DNA from: an uncultured Chloroflexota bacterium
GTDB lineage: Bacteria > Chloroflexota > UBA4733
Reading direction: 5' to 3'
DNA: 20,763 nucleotides
NCBI GenBank assembly: GCA_937967325.1
Contig: CALBSQ010000366.1
Span: 1-20,763 of the forward strand
The notes under the pieces were generated by a model. The model was not told the origin of the DNA. It made no database searches and saw only the letters and a program-made list of their open reading frames with translations. Position 1 is the stretch's first letter, and each line of letters begins with the position of its first letter. This document shows, piece by piece, positions 1 through 7,303 of this stretch. Made by a program: the position numbers and the translations under genes.

Positions 1-1222
1 TGCCGCCCGGCGGACCCCATTCCGGCACGAGGCGGGAGAGCTCCACCCGCCACACCGGGTCGAGATACTGGACCGTTTCCTGCCCCGCGGCGATGTCCGA
101 GCGAAGCGCGTCGACGATGGGCTGCAAGGGGAGGGCGCCTCCTCGCTGGTGGCCGCTGCCCAGGAGCGTCAGCGCGCGCTGCTCTCGGGCGTGGCGGAGG
201 AATTCTTGGAGGAGGCGTGACTTGCCAATGCCGGCCTCTCCCTCAATCACCGCGGTGCGGCTTCGGCCCGTGAGCGTAGCCCGGCGCTGCCCCACTAGCC
301 AGGCCAGCTCTTGCTCGCGACCGACGAAGGGTGATGCGCCTAGCGACACCGGTGGCTGGTGAGCGTCGCTGATCAGCCGTATCTCTGGATAACCGTTGCG
401 CGCGCCGATCTGGTGCAGGCGTATGCGGTCGTGGAGCTGAGCGGTTTCCGGCAAGGGGTCGACGGCGAACGCGACCGCCAGGGCGTCGCGGCATTCCTGG
501 TAGGCGCGCAGCGCGAGGCTCTGGTCGCCGGCGTGGTAGTGATAAAGCATCAGTTGGCACCAGACGCTCTCCCGGCAGGGATCCTCGGCCAGAACCTGAC
601 GGCACAGGGCGATGGCATGACGGTAGCGGCCCTGCCGGGCGGACAGCTCGGCGAAGCGAATCAGCAGGACAAAGCGCAGCTCGCGGAGCTCCTCTCGCCT
701 GACGGCGGCCCAGTCGGCGTACCGATCGTCTTCGAGGTAGTCCCCCCGGTACAGATCAACGGCCAACTGAAGCTGCTGCAGCGTCTCCGCTCCGGCGCCC
801 CCGCTAGGCTGCTCGAGCGCGGACCGGGCGAGCCGCTCAAACTCCTCGGCGTCGAGCCAATAGTCAGTGGCGAGATTCCAACCATAGCCTGATTCAGTCG
901 TCAGGATGTGACTGGAGCTTGCCCCGTGCGGCAGGTTCGGCTCGAGCACGTGGCGCACGTGACTTACCGCGATGCGCAGGCTGCGCCCGGCGGCGTCAGG
1001 GTCGAGGTTCGGCCACAGCCAGTCGCTCAACTGGTCCTTCGACAGGCCGTGACCACGGTAGGTCAGGAGGATCTTCAGCAGGTCACGATTCTTCTGGGTC
1101 TTGAACTCCGACTCCGATATGAGGGCTCCGTCGCGATAGACCCGAAAAGAGCCGAGCGTGTGGATGCGTAGTCCCAGCGGCGTCGGCTGATTCGCCGGTG
1201 AAGCGATCGGCCTGGGCAACAT
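1..1222 (-). CDS. SARP/BTAD-type transcriptional regulator with AAA ATPase domain (partial, C-terminus outside window)
   Basis: About 407 codons are visible and the reading frame is still open at base 1, so the C-terminus is missing. Residues about 16-110 form an OmpR-like winged-helix domain (LRIHTLGSFRVYRDG, then LSDWLWPNLDPDAAGRSLRI). Residues about 115-265 form the helical bacterial transcriptional activator domain (VDLYRGDYLEDDRYADW, LCRQVLAEDPCRESVW, YQECRDAL). From about residue 305 an AAA_16-type ATPase begins with FVGREQELAWL and a Walker A motif EGEAGIGKS. Such proteins are multidomain activators, often with C-terminal TPR or LuxR parts, which here would lie off the edge. The ATG at 1222-1220 has only a weak ribosome-binding site; an in-frame GTG at 1285-1283 is an alternative that would add 21 residues. 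The target genes cannot be told from the sequence. Confidence 0.88.
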   Translation of the reverse strand, partial: MLPRPIASPANQPTPLGLRIHTLGSFRVYRDGALISESEFKTQKNRDLLKILLTYRGHGLSKDQLSDWLWPNLDPDAAGRSLRIAVSHVRHVLEPNLPHGASSSHILTTESGYGWNLATDYWLDAEEFERLARSALEQPSGGAGAETLQQLQLAVDLYRGDYLEDDRYADWAAVRREELRELRFVLLIRFAELSARQGRYRHAIALCRQVLAEDPCRESVWCQLMLYHYHAGDQSLALRAYQECRDALAVAFAVDPLPETAQLHDRIRLHQIGARNGYPEIRLISDAHQPPVSLGASPFVGREQELAWLVGQRRATLTGRSRTAVIEGEAGIGKSRLLQEFLRHAREQRALTLLGSGHQRGGALPLQPIVDALRSDIAAGQETVQYLDPVWRVELSRLVPEWGPPGG

Positions 1223-1346
1223 CAGGCGCCTGCCGCGGCCGGAGGGTTGGGCGCCGCGCGCGCGGCCAGCCTGCTGACGCGGCACATGGTCACCGCCCGC
1301 GCGCTCCTTCCTCCAGCGCTGCCGCAGGCCCCTCGCTGATCCTCCT

Positions 1347-1374
1347 AGTTTACTGACCGATCCTTAATACTTAA
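1347..1374 (-). promoter_or_regulatory. possible promoter of the SARP-type regulator
   Basis: Read on the minus strand, TTAAGT (1374-1369), a 16-base spacer and TAAACT (1352-1347) lie about 125 bases upstream of the regulator start, in an AT-rich patch within GC-rich DNA. The -35 match is poor. The patch also contains the tandem heptamers ATTAAGT and ATTAAGG. Confidence 0.3.
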
Positions 1375-1400
1375 TGGACTTGGGTAGCGTGTATATCCGT

Positions 1401-1880
1401 TCATGGAAGGGACAGATGGTCGTTGAGGCAACAGACCTTGAGGCGTTGCGACACGGGCCGAAGCCTCGCACCCCACTGATTATCGTTCGTGACTAGGTGA
1501 CCCACCTGCGTGATGAGTCCGGTAGCAACGATAAGCGCGTCCGGCGCGGAAAACCTGTTTGCCGCCCGCTGTGACGCCGCCTCTTGAGCGATCGCGAGGT
1601 CAATCTCTACAAGAAGCAAGTTAGGGAAGTGCGTCAGAAAATCGAGCACGTGCCTATAGGGGGCGCGAGCCCCGATCCGAAGCGGTCGGACCAGCAATTC
1701 CATCACAGTCACCATCGAGACGATCGCCTGGTTGCGGCCGGTCCTAACAAAGCTATCGACAATTACCGCCGCCAACACAGATACCTGCTCACCGCCATCG
1801 AGATAGGCGGCTAGCGTGCTGGTGTCCAGCAGGACGCGGTCCCCGTCGGGGATCGCTCGCTCCAGCGAAGTCCGGCTCAC
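1401..1880 (-). CDS. PIN-domain ribonuclease toxin (VapC-like)
   Basis: The product is 159 residues, somewhat longer than the usual 130-140 of VapC toxins. The four acidic residues expected of a PIN nuclease are present in order: D19 in LLDTSTLAAYL, E61 in TVMELL, D114 in SAPDALIVATG and D133 in TNDNQW. PIN toxins of this kind cleave RNA using Mg2+ held by these residues. The start is a GTG whose last two bases begin the TGA stop of the upstream antitoxin gene (GTGA overlap at 1877-1880). There is only a weak ribosome-binding site of its own, so translation is probably coupled to the antitoxin. The first 14 residues precede the PIN fold and could be an artefact of start choice, but the overlap supports this start. 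The RNA target is unknown. Confidence 0.85.
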   Translation of the reverse strand: MSRTSLERAIPDGDRVLLDTSTLAAYLDGGEQVSVLAAVIVDSFVRTGRNQAIVSMVTVMELLVRPLRIGARAPYRHVLDFLTHFPNLLLVEIDLAIAQEAASQRAANRFSAPDALIVATGLITQVGHLVTNDNQWGARLRPVSQRLKVCCLNDHLSLP

Positions 1881-2125
1881 TCGTCCCAGGATGCGCGCTC
1901 GGCCCGCACATACTCCGCCACTTCGTCCGAGGTGCCGTAGACGCCGGCAGCAATCCCGGCATAACTACGGGGCAGACGCCGTAGGTGCGCCAACTCTGGC
2001 TGATCTTCATCGACCGATATGATCAGATGGTCGCCCGGTTCAGCTCCTAGCCGCTCAGCAATCGATTCTGGGAGGGTGAGCTGGTTCTTGCGACGAAGAC
2101 CAACTTCGACTTCGAGTGTCTTCAT
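1877..2125 (-). CDS. AbrB/SpoVT-type antitoxin partner of the PIN toxin
   Basis: The product is 82 residues. Residues about 1-45 form an AbrB-type swapped-hairpin DNA-binding domain (EVEVGLRRKNQLTLPESIAE, then RLGAEPGDHLIISVDEDQ). The C-terminal half (about 46-82) carries hydrophobic and acidic residues suited to wrapping the toxin. I chose the ATG at 2125-2123 because a GAGAGGAAA ribosome-binding site precedes it and because the AbrB domain starts directly. An in-frame start at 2158 would add 11 unconserved residues. Antitoxins of this class neutralise the nuclease and repress their own operon. A 14-base dyad at 2137-2150 overlaps the ribosome-binding region and could be the operator. Confidence 0.82.
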   Translation of the reverse strand: MKTLEVEVGLRRKNQLTLPESIAERLGAEPGDHLIISVDEDQPELAHLRRLPRSYAGIAAGVYGTSDEVAEYVRAERASWDE

Positions 2126-2136
2126 GGGGCAGTTTC

Positions 2137-2150
2137 CTCTCGGTCGAGAG
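2137..2150 (-). promoter_or_regulatory. dyad symmetry upstream of the AbrB antitoxin, candidate operator
   Basis: CTCTCG-GT-CGAGAG is a perfect 6-base inverted repeat with a 2-base centre. It lies 11 bases upstream of the antitoxin ATG and touches its ribosome-binding sequence. Autoregulation through such a site is usual for AbrB-type antitoxins; binding here is inferred. Confidence 0.4.
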
Positions 2151-2267
2151 TTTAGCATGAGTAGGAAAATACCTTGGCAGTCGAACTAGTCTCGACCAAT
2201 CCCAACGCCGCCGCCCCGGCGTTCCAAATTCCATCTTCACGCCCATTGTTTGCACTGTGCTCGACCT

Positions 2268-3923
2268 CTATCCCGTGCTCGCTCCTCCAGCAGCCTCATA
2301 CGCTACGGCGTCCGCATACTCCCGCACATGGCCGTCCTGCAACACCAGGATGCGAGTGGCCACGTTGCGGATGAAGGCGCGGTCGTGGGCCACGGTCAGA
2401 CTCGTTCCGGGAAACTCCAGCAAGGCGCGCTCGAGCCGTTCGCGAGCCGGAATGTCCAGGTGGTTCAGCGGCTCGTCGAGCAGGAGGAAGTTTGCGCCGC
2501 TGAGCAGGATGAGCGCGAGGTTGAGCCTCGCGCGCTCGCCGTAGCTGAGTTGTCCGGCGGGCGTGAACACCTGGCTGCCGGCAAAGAGGAAGAAGTGCAA
2601 GTAGCCGCGCGCCGCCGTCTCATCCATCGGGGCTGCCCGGCGCACAAGCGCCAGTGGTGACTGCGCCAGCGGCAGGTCCTCCAGGGTCTGGCGCAGATGG
2701 CCCAGGAGGGTGCTGGGTCCTAGACGCACCGCCCCGCCATCCGGGCGTAGCTCCCCGGCCAGGATGCGCAGCAGCGTGCTCTTCCCGCCGCCGTTCGGAC
2801 CGGTAAGCACGATGCGCTCGCCGGCGCGCACGTGCAGATCGACCCCTTGCAAGATAGCGCGGTCACCGTACGAATGACGCAAGCTCTCCGCCACGACCAC
2901 CTGACGGCTCCCCGGCGGGACGCTGCTGAAATCGAGCTTCACCTCCCACTCGGGCCGCGGCTTGTCTACCCAATCAGTGGACTGGATCGCGCGCTCGAGC
3001 CGGCGCTCCTTGACTTTGGCCTGGCGGGCGCCCTTCCTGGCCTTGGCACGGGGAGCGAAATCAATCGTAGAGAGCTCTGTGCGTCGGGCACGCTCCTGCT
3101 CGCGGCGGATCTCCTCCTCCAGCCGCTCCCGCGTCCGCTCCTGCCGCCGGAACGTTTGCCACTGCTGCGCTTCCTCGTGCTGGACTGCCTCGGCGTAGGC
3201 GCTATAACCGCCGGGATACACGCGGGCCGTGCCACCTTCAATAGCAACAACCTTGCTCACCACCCGATCGAGGAAGACACGGTCGTGCGACACCACCAGC
3301 ACGGCCCCTCGGAAGCGCCGGACGAAGCCCTCTAGCCAGAGCAGCCCGGCCAGGTCGAGGTGGTTGGTCGGCTCGTCCAAGAGCAGTAGATCGGGGGCAT
3401 CGAGCAAGAGACGGGCAAGCCCCAGTCGCGTCTGCTGGCCGCCGCTCATCTGGTGCATCGGCGTCTCGGGCTGGATTGCCACCAGGCCCAATCCGGCCAG
3501 TACGCCCTGCGTAGCGTTCGCCCGCTCATCACCACCCGACCGCTCGAATCGCTCCTGCGCATCGCCGTAGCGTGCCAGCAGCGTATCGAGGTCCGCGTGC
3601 GGCTCCGCCATCGCAGCGCCAAGCGTCACCATCTGGTTCGCGGCAACCCAGCCTTCGCCGGATGCGCCGAGCATCTGCCCTACCGTCAGGCCGTCCTCCG
3701 CCGCGATCCCCTGGCGAAGGTGGCCGGTACGCATCCCCGGCGACATCTCCACGCTGCCGCCATCCGCCCGCAGCTCGCCATCGATGATGCGCAGCAGCGT
3801 GGTCTTGCCGCTGCCATTGCGACCAATCAGGCCGACCCGTTCTCCCGGCGAGACGTCGAACGACACATCGCGCAACAACGGCCGATCGGGCAGCGAGTAG
3901 TCGACGGAATGGACTCTTGACAT
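2268..3923 (-). CDS. ABC-F family ATPase (ribosome-associated, possibly antibiotic-resistance type)
   Basis: The product is 551 residues, with two ABC ATPase domains in one chain and no membrane segment, as in ABC-F proteins. Domain 1 has Walker A GRNGSGKTT (34-42), signature MSGGQQTRLGLAR (about 158) and Walker B LLLLDEPTNHLD (about 178). Domain 2 has Walker A GPNGGGKST (about 371), signature LSYGERARLNL (about 457) and Walker B FLLLDEPLNHLD (about 478). Between them lies a charged Arg/Lys/Glu-rich linker (about 245-310), the part that reaches into the ribosome in this family. ABC-F proteins act on the translating ribosome; some protect it from peptidyl-transferase antibiotics, others are housekeeping. 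The sequence does not decide which. I chose ATG 3923-3921 because a GAGGGG site lies just upstream and the ABC domain starts directly. An in-frame ATG at 3974 would add 17 residues. Confidence 0.9.
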   Translation of the reverse strand: MSRVHSVDYSLPDRPLLRDVSFDVSPGERVGLIGRNGSGKTTLLRIIDGELRADGGSVEMSPGMRTGHLRQGIAAEDGLTVGQMLGASGEGWVAANQMVTLGAAMAEPHADLDTLLARYGDAQERFERSGGDERANATQGVLAGLGLVAIQPETPMHQMSGGQQTRLGLARLLLDAPDLLLLDEPTNHLDLAGLLWLEGFVRRFRGAVLVVSHDRVFLDRVVSKVVAIEGGTARVYPGGYSAYAEAVQHEEAQQWQTFRRQERTRERLEEEIRREQERARRTELSTIDFAPRAKARKGARQAKVKERRLERAIQSTDWVDKPRPEWEVKLDFSSVPPGSRQVVVAESLRHSYGDRAILQGVDLHVRAGERIVLTGPNGGGKSTLLRILAGELRPDGGAVRLGPSTLLGHLRQTLEDLPLAQSPLALVRRAAPMDETAARGYLHFFLFAGSQVFTPAGQLSYGERARLNLALILLSGANFLLLDEPLNHLDIPARERLERALLEFPGTSLTVAHDRAFIRNVATRILVLQDGHVREYADAVAYEAAGGASTG

Positions 3924-3930
3924 GGTGATC

Positions 3931-3945
3931 CCCTCAGGCTGAGGG
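3931..3945 (-). promoter_or_regulatory. hairpin overlapping the ribosome-binding site of the ABC-F gene
   Basis: On the minus strand CCCTCA, a 3-base loop and TGAGGG form a 6-bp hairpin. Its 3' arm contains the GAGGGG Shine-Dalgarno sequence of the ABC-F gene, 7-8 bases before the ATG. If it forms in the mRNA it would hide the ribosome-binding site. Regulation by such leaders is known for some ABC-F resistance genes; for this gene it is inference. Confidence 0.4.
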
Positions 3946-4220
3946 TGCGCCGGCAGCATGGCCCGATAGACCACACTTAGTGGATGTACGGCGGATTGTG
4001 AGCGGCGACGTGGGGCGCACCGCGGGTGACCACGTACCAGCGCGGAACATGCAGAGCGCCGACTTAGGAAGTCATAGCGCCAACAAGCACGTCATCTCCG
4101 CCCTGGCTAGTCGACCACCGGGAACCTCCAGCAGAGATAAGTACGTCTCTGTTTCTACCATGAACGGTTGTGGTGTTTCAAATGGCGAGCGCGGCTGGCA
4201 GTTCAGGCGGGTGCGCATAG
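3946..4220 (-). other. gene-free leader region upstream of the ABC-F gene with two small stem-loops
   Basis: No convincing coding sequence lies here. Two stem-loops are visible. At 4056-4080, GCGC and GACTT pair with AAGTC and GCGC around a 3-base loop. At 4132-4151, CAGAGA pairs with TCTCTG around an 8-base loop. Both would lie in a transcript reading leftward into the ABC-F gene. I could not find a convincing -35/-10 pair or match the region to a known riboswitch class. Confidence 0.35.
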
Positions 4221-4257
4221 TGGGGTGAGGCCCGGAGAGGGGTGGGGGTGAGGTTCC
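4221..4257 (-). repeat. G-rich repeat, half copy, at the 3' end of the M42 peptidase gene
   Basis: The plus strand reads as G-runs ending in GGGGGTGAGGTTCC. This matches the right arm of the palindrome family at 9931-9970 and 11561-11613, which end in GGGGGAGAGGTT and GGGGGCGAGGTTC. Read with the peptidase gene, its stop TAG is followed at once by GGAACCTC. I see no opposing arm, so this is a half copy or a diverged one. Confidence 0.55.
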
Positions 4258-5310
4258 CTACGGCCCCGCCCTAACCACCGCGCACAGCCACTCCACCAGC
4301 GCCTCCACGTCCCGCTCGTCCACCGTCTCGAACGGCGTGTGCGTGTAGCGCGTGGGGAAGGTGACGAGCGCGGTGGGGATTCCCGCCTTCATGAAGGCGG
4401 AGCCGTCGCTGCCGTAGCTGCCGAATACGGCGTGTTGGATGGCAACGCCGGCGTCGCCGGCCACTTGCTCCAGGCGCCGGCCGAGTGCGTGGTCGTAATG
4501 GACCAGCGAGTCCTTGTGGACCAGGGCCGGGCCGGCCCCGAGGCGCACCGGCATCTCTCGATCCCCGGCGTGGGGTACGTCGCCGGCCAGGCCGCTCTCC
4601 ACGACGATGGCCGCGGCGCAGCGCTCGGCGGAGGCCAGCGCGGAGGCGCCAACCACGCCGATCTCTTCCTGAACGGTCGCGGTCAGTGTGAGCTCCCAGC
4701 GGCGCTCGGCGGCCGGAACCCGCCGCGCCACCTCGGTTATCACAGCCAGCGCCACTCGGTCGTCGCAGGCCTTGCCGACGATGTGGCGGCCAATCTGCCG
4801 CGTGGGCACGTCCCAGATGATACGTGTGCCCGGGGTGACGCCGCGACTCAGCAGCTCCTCTCGCGAGAGACCCGTATCCACCCAGAGGTCATTCCAAGTG
4901 AGTTCCGACGGCTCGCGCAACACCAGCGTGGCCAGGTGGCCGGTCACCGCGGCGAGGTAGCCGGGCAGCGGACCATTCCTGGCCAGGACGCGCACGGGGG
5001 TGCCGACGGCGAACCAGTTGCGGATGCTGGTGGTACGCGTCCAGGCCTGGCCGTTGGCCAGCCAGAGGTAGCCATCCGCGTCGATAGCGCGGACGAGGTA
5101 GCACAGCTCGTCGGCATGTGCCGCCAGCAGCAGGCGTGGGCCGCTGCCTCCGACGCGGGCCACGACGTTGCCGAGCGGACTGCGCTCGACCTGTGCGCCG
5201 AGCTCACCCCATCGCGCGGTCACGGCGTCCAGCACCGGACCTTCCTCACCGGAGGGCCCGGTCAGCTCGGTCAACTCGCGAATCAGCTCGAAGAGGGTGG
5301 TCTCGCTCAC
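4258..5310 (-). CDS. M42 family metallo-aminopeptidase (FrvX/TET-like)
   Basis: The product is 350 residues, the normal length for M42 peptidases. These cytoplasmic di-metal enzymes, often dodecameric, remove N-terminal residues from peptides. The metal-site residues are recognisable: H65 and D67 in AAHADEL, D183 in GKACDDR, the base/ligand pair E215-E216 in TVQEEIG, E238 in VVESGLAGD, and H324 in RYTHTPFE. The C-terminal stretch GSDGSAFMKAGIPTALVTFP is also typical. The start is a GTG at 5310-5308 that overlaps the TGA of the upstream dehydrogenase remnant (GTGA). No ribosome-binding site of its own precedes it, which suggests coupled translation. Its 3' end abuts a G-rich repeat. Peptide specificity cannot be read from the sequence. 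An endoglucanase annotation, sometimes given to this family, is unlikely. Confidence 0.92.
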   Translation of the reverse strand: MSETTLFELIRELTELTGPSGEEGPVLDAVTARWGELGAQVERSPLGNVVARVGGSGPRLLLAAHADELCYLVRAIDADGYLWLANGQAWTRTTSIRNWFAVGTPVRVLARNGPLPGYLAAVTGHLATLVLREPSELTWNDLWVDTGLSREELLSRGVTPGTRIIWDVPTRQIGRHIVGKACDDRVALAVITEVARRVPAAERRWELTLTATVQEEIGVVGASALASAERCAAAIVVESGLAGDVPHAGDREMPVRLGAGPALVHKDSLVHYDHALGRRLEQVAGDAGVAIQHAVFGSYGSDGSAFMKAGIPTALVTFPTRYTHTPFETVDERDVEALVEWLCAVVRAGP

Positions 5311-5597
5311 TGGGGTAGCACGATCACGGAACGGAGGGTCTCGCCGCGCTCCATCGCCGCGAAGGCCGCTTCGGTTTCGCCCAGGGCGACTTTGCTGGTC
5401 ACCAACTCGTCCAGCTTGAGCTCACCCTTGCGGTACCAATCGGCCAACATTGGGAAGTCGCGCGTGGGCAGGCAGACGCCGCTGGCCAGCACCCGCACGA
5501 GCACCTCCCCCGGCCCCGGCGGATCGATCAGCAGATCTTCCATAACGCCCGCCGCACCCGCGCTCCGCACGACGACACCCTGAGCCGCAATCGCCAT
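5307..5597 (-). pseudogene. remnant of a zinc-type alcohol dehydrogenase with a large internal deletion
   Basis: The 96-codon frame is intact, but it joins two ends of a roughly 350-residue medium-chain dehydrogenase. Residues 1-43 look like the N-terminal GroES-like domain (RSAGAAGVMEDLLIDPPGPG, then EVLVRVLASGVC), stopping at the catalytic Cys position. Residues about 46-96 look like the extreme C-terminus (DFPMLADWYRKGELKLDELV, then FAAMERGETLRSVIVLP). The NAD-binding Rossmann domain and almost all zinc ligands are missing, so enzyme activity is very unlikely. The junction lies near GVCLPTRDF. Reading through the deletion remains in frame, and the stop overlaps the GTG start of the M42 peptidase, so the fragment may persist as a translated leader. 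A plausible promoter lies at 5661-5690. It could instead be a genuine small protein, but the two-end match argues against that. Confidence 0.8.
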
Positions 5598-5660
5598 CGT
5601 TTCCCCCCTGGCCGACCGGATTTGCCGCCCGGTCTAGTTCCGACAATAGGCAGGATGGTG

Positions 5661-5690
5661 ACGATAGACGATATTGGTGGCTAGCGTCAA
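5661..5690 (-). promoter_or_regulatory. sigma70-type promoter for the dehydrogenase remnant and M42 peptidase
   Basis: On the minus strand TTGACG (5690-5685), an 18-base spacer and TATCGT (5666-5661) lie about 64 bases upstream of the remnant start. The -35 is close to consensus and the -10 moderate. Confidence 0.45.
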
Positions 5691-5722
5691 GTAGGGCGGG
5701 GACACACATTTGTGGGCTGTCC

Positions 5723-5744
5723 GGGGCGCTGCTTGCTGCGCCCC
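5723..5744. repeat. short GC-rich hairpin, probably a dispersed repeat or terminator
   Basis: GGGGCGC, an 8-base loop and GCGCCCC make a perfect 7-bp stem in the divergent gap between the dehydrogenase remnant and rpsA. It has no T-tract, so a classic intrinsic terminator is doubtful. It looks like a copy of a dispersed palindrome, which a genome-wide count would settle. Confidence 0.4.
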
Positions 5745-5819
5745 TACGGATCGAAACCTTCGTTGACCCTGGCACACCCCTTGCTCTCAGCCTCCTAGCG
5801 ACCGTTCCGTCGCATTCGC

Positions 5820-5825
5820 TATACT
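5820..5825 (+). promoter_or_regulatory. possible -10 element for rpsA
   Basis: TATACT lies about 65 bases upstream of the chosen rpsA start. No good -35 lies at the right distance; a TTGACC at 5763-5768 is too far away. It is the most promoter-like hexamer in the gap. Confidence 0.25.
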
Positions 5826-5891
5826 TAACTCCGGCGCCAGGAGCGGATGCCGCGACTGGCGACTATACCTATGGAGGTTTCCTTACATTTC

Positions 5892-7217
5892 ATGAGTGAT
5901 ACCTACACTCCAAACCTTGCCGGGCTGCTCGATCGGCCAAACCCAAGCATGCTGGGCGCCGACGAGTTCGAGGCGCTGCTGGAAAGCCCGGAGCACACCT
6001 TCCGCAGCCTGGGCCGCGGGGATGTCGTCGAAGGCAACATCGTCCGCGTCGACCCGGACGAGGTGCTCGTCGACATCGGTCTCAAGTCGGAAGGTGTCGT
6101 CACCGGCCGCGAGCTCGGCAACGCGGAAGAAGCCAAGAATCTTAAGGTTGGCGATGTCGTTCTGGTGTCTGTGCTCACGGCGGAGACACCGGAAGGGCAC
6201 GCGGTGCTTTCTATCCGTCGTGCCAAGATGGAGAAGAGCTGGCGCCTGGCCGAGCAGATCATGCAGAACAACGAGATCATTGAGGCCGAGGTCATCGACC
6301 ACAACAAGGGCGGTCTGCTCGTCAACGTCCATGGCTTGCGCGGCTTCGTCCCTATCTCCCAGGTCCTGGGACTGCGTCGGGAGTCTGGAGAGCGCGGCGA
6401 CTCCAGCGAGGATGAGCTCGCCCAGAAGCTGGGCGAGATGGTCCGTCGCACCCTGACCCTAAAGATCATCGAGCTCAACCGCAACCGCAACCGGCTGATC
6501 CTCTCCGAGCGAGCCGCCGCGCAGGAGACGCGCGCGAAGAACAAGGACATCCTGCTGGAAGAGTTGCAGATCGGCCAGGTTCGCCGCGGTCGCGTCAGCA
6601 ACTTGTGCAGCTTCGGCGCCTTCGTCGACCTCGGCGGGGCCGATGGTCTCATCCACATCTCCCAGCTCTCCTGGGGGCACCTTAACCACCCCAATCAGGT
6701 GTTGCACGTCGGCGACGAGGTGGATGTCTACGTGCTGGGTGTCGATCCGGTTAAGAAGAAGATCGCCCTTAGCCTCAAGCGCGCCCAGGCCGACCCCTGG
6801 GATACTATTGAGGAGCGCTATCAGGTCGGACAGATCGTGCGCGCTGCCGTGACCAAGATCACCAGCTTCGGCGCCTTCGCCCGCGTAGAGGATGGTGTGG
6901 AGGGTCTGGCGCACGTCTCCGAGCTGTCCAACCGACACGTCACCAACCCCAAAGAGGTCGTCAAAGAGGGGGATGAGCTGGAATTCCAGATCATCCACAT
7001 CGATGGCAAGAAGCGCCGCCTGGGACTGAGCCTCAAGGCGCTGGAAGACTCGACCTACAGCAGCTATGACCTCGACGACAACGAAGATGCATCCGACGAG
7101 CCGGGGGACGAGTCGGAAGAGCAAGCGGTGACGGCCGAAGCCGTCGCCGAAACCAATGGCAGCGTTCCCTCTCCGGAGAGCAGCGTCGAAGGGGAGGAAG
7201 CTGGGTCGAGCGAATAA
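5892..7217 (+). CDS. rpsA: 30S ribosomal protein S1
   Basis: The product is 441 residues with four S1 (OB-fold) RNA-binding repeats starting near residues 42, 126, 228 and 313. Repeats three and four have the classic SFGAFVDL and SFGAFARV strands followed by GLIHISQLS and GLAHVSELS. S1 helps load mRNA onto the small subunit. Four-repeat forms are usual outside the proteobacteria, which have six. The C-terminal tail (about 390-441) is acidic and low in complexity. I chose ATG 5892-5894 because the protein then opens before the conserved part, and GGAGG at 5873-5877 lies upstream, although 14 bases is a long spacing. Earlier in-frame ATGs at 5847 and 5871 are alternatives; the 5871 one sits directly at the GGAGG sequence. 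clpC follows on the same strand after 86 bases and may be co-transcribed. Confidence 0.93.
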   Translation: MSDTYTPNLAGLLDRPNPSMLGADEFEALLESPEHTFRSLGRGDVVEGNIVRVDPDEVLVDIGLKSEGVVTGRELGNAEEAKNLKVGDVVLVSVLTAETPEGHAVLSIRRAKMEKSWRLAEQIMQNNEIIEAEVIDHNKGGLLVNVHGLRGFVPISQVLGLRRESGERGDSSEDELAQKLGEMVRRTLTLKIIELNRNRNRLILSERAAAQETRAKNKDILLEELQIGQVRRGRVSNLCSFGAFVDLGGADGLIHISQLSWGHLNHPNQVLHVGDEVDVYVLGVDPVKKKIALSLKRAQADPWDTIEERYQVGQIVRAAVTKITSFGAFARVEDGVEGLAHVSELSNRHVTNPKEVVKEGDELEFQIIHIDGKKRRLGLSLKALEDSTYSSYDLDDNEDASDEPGDESEEQAVTAEAVAETNGSVPSPESSVEGEEAGSSE

Positions 7218-7303
7218 GGCTCGTGCCCAGCAGGCGGCAGGTGTGAGCGCGATCCTTCCAGACCGAGCCGCCAACCGACCAGCAGGAAAGCGAGGCAACA
7301 GAG

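Noticed and set aside
3975..4257. T-box or other known riboswitch upstream of the ABC-F gene
   Set aside because: Stem-loops are present, but none of the conserved T-box or riboswitch core sequences that I know could be found.
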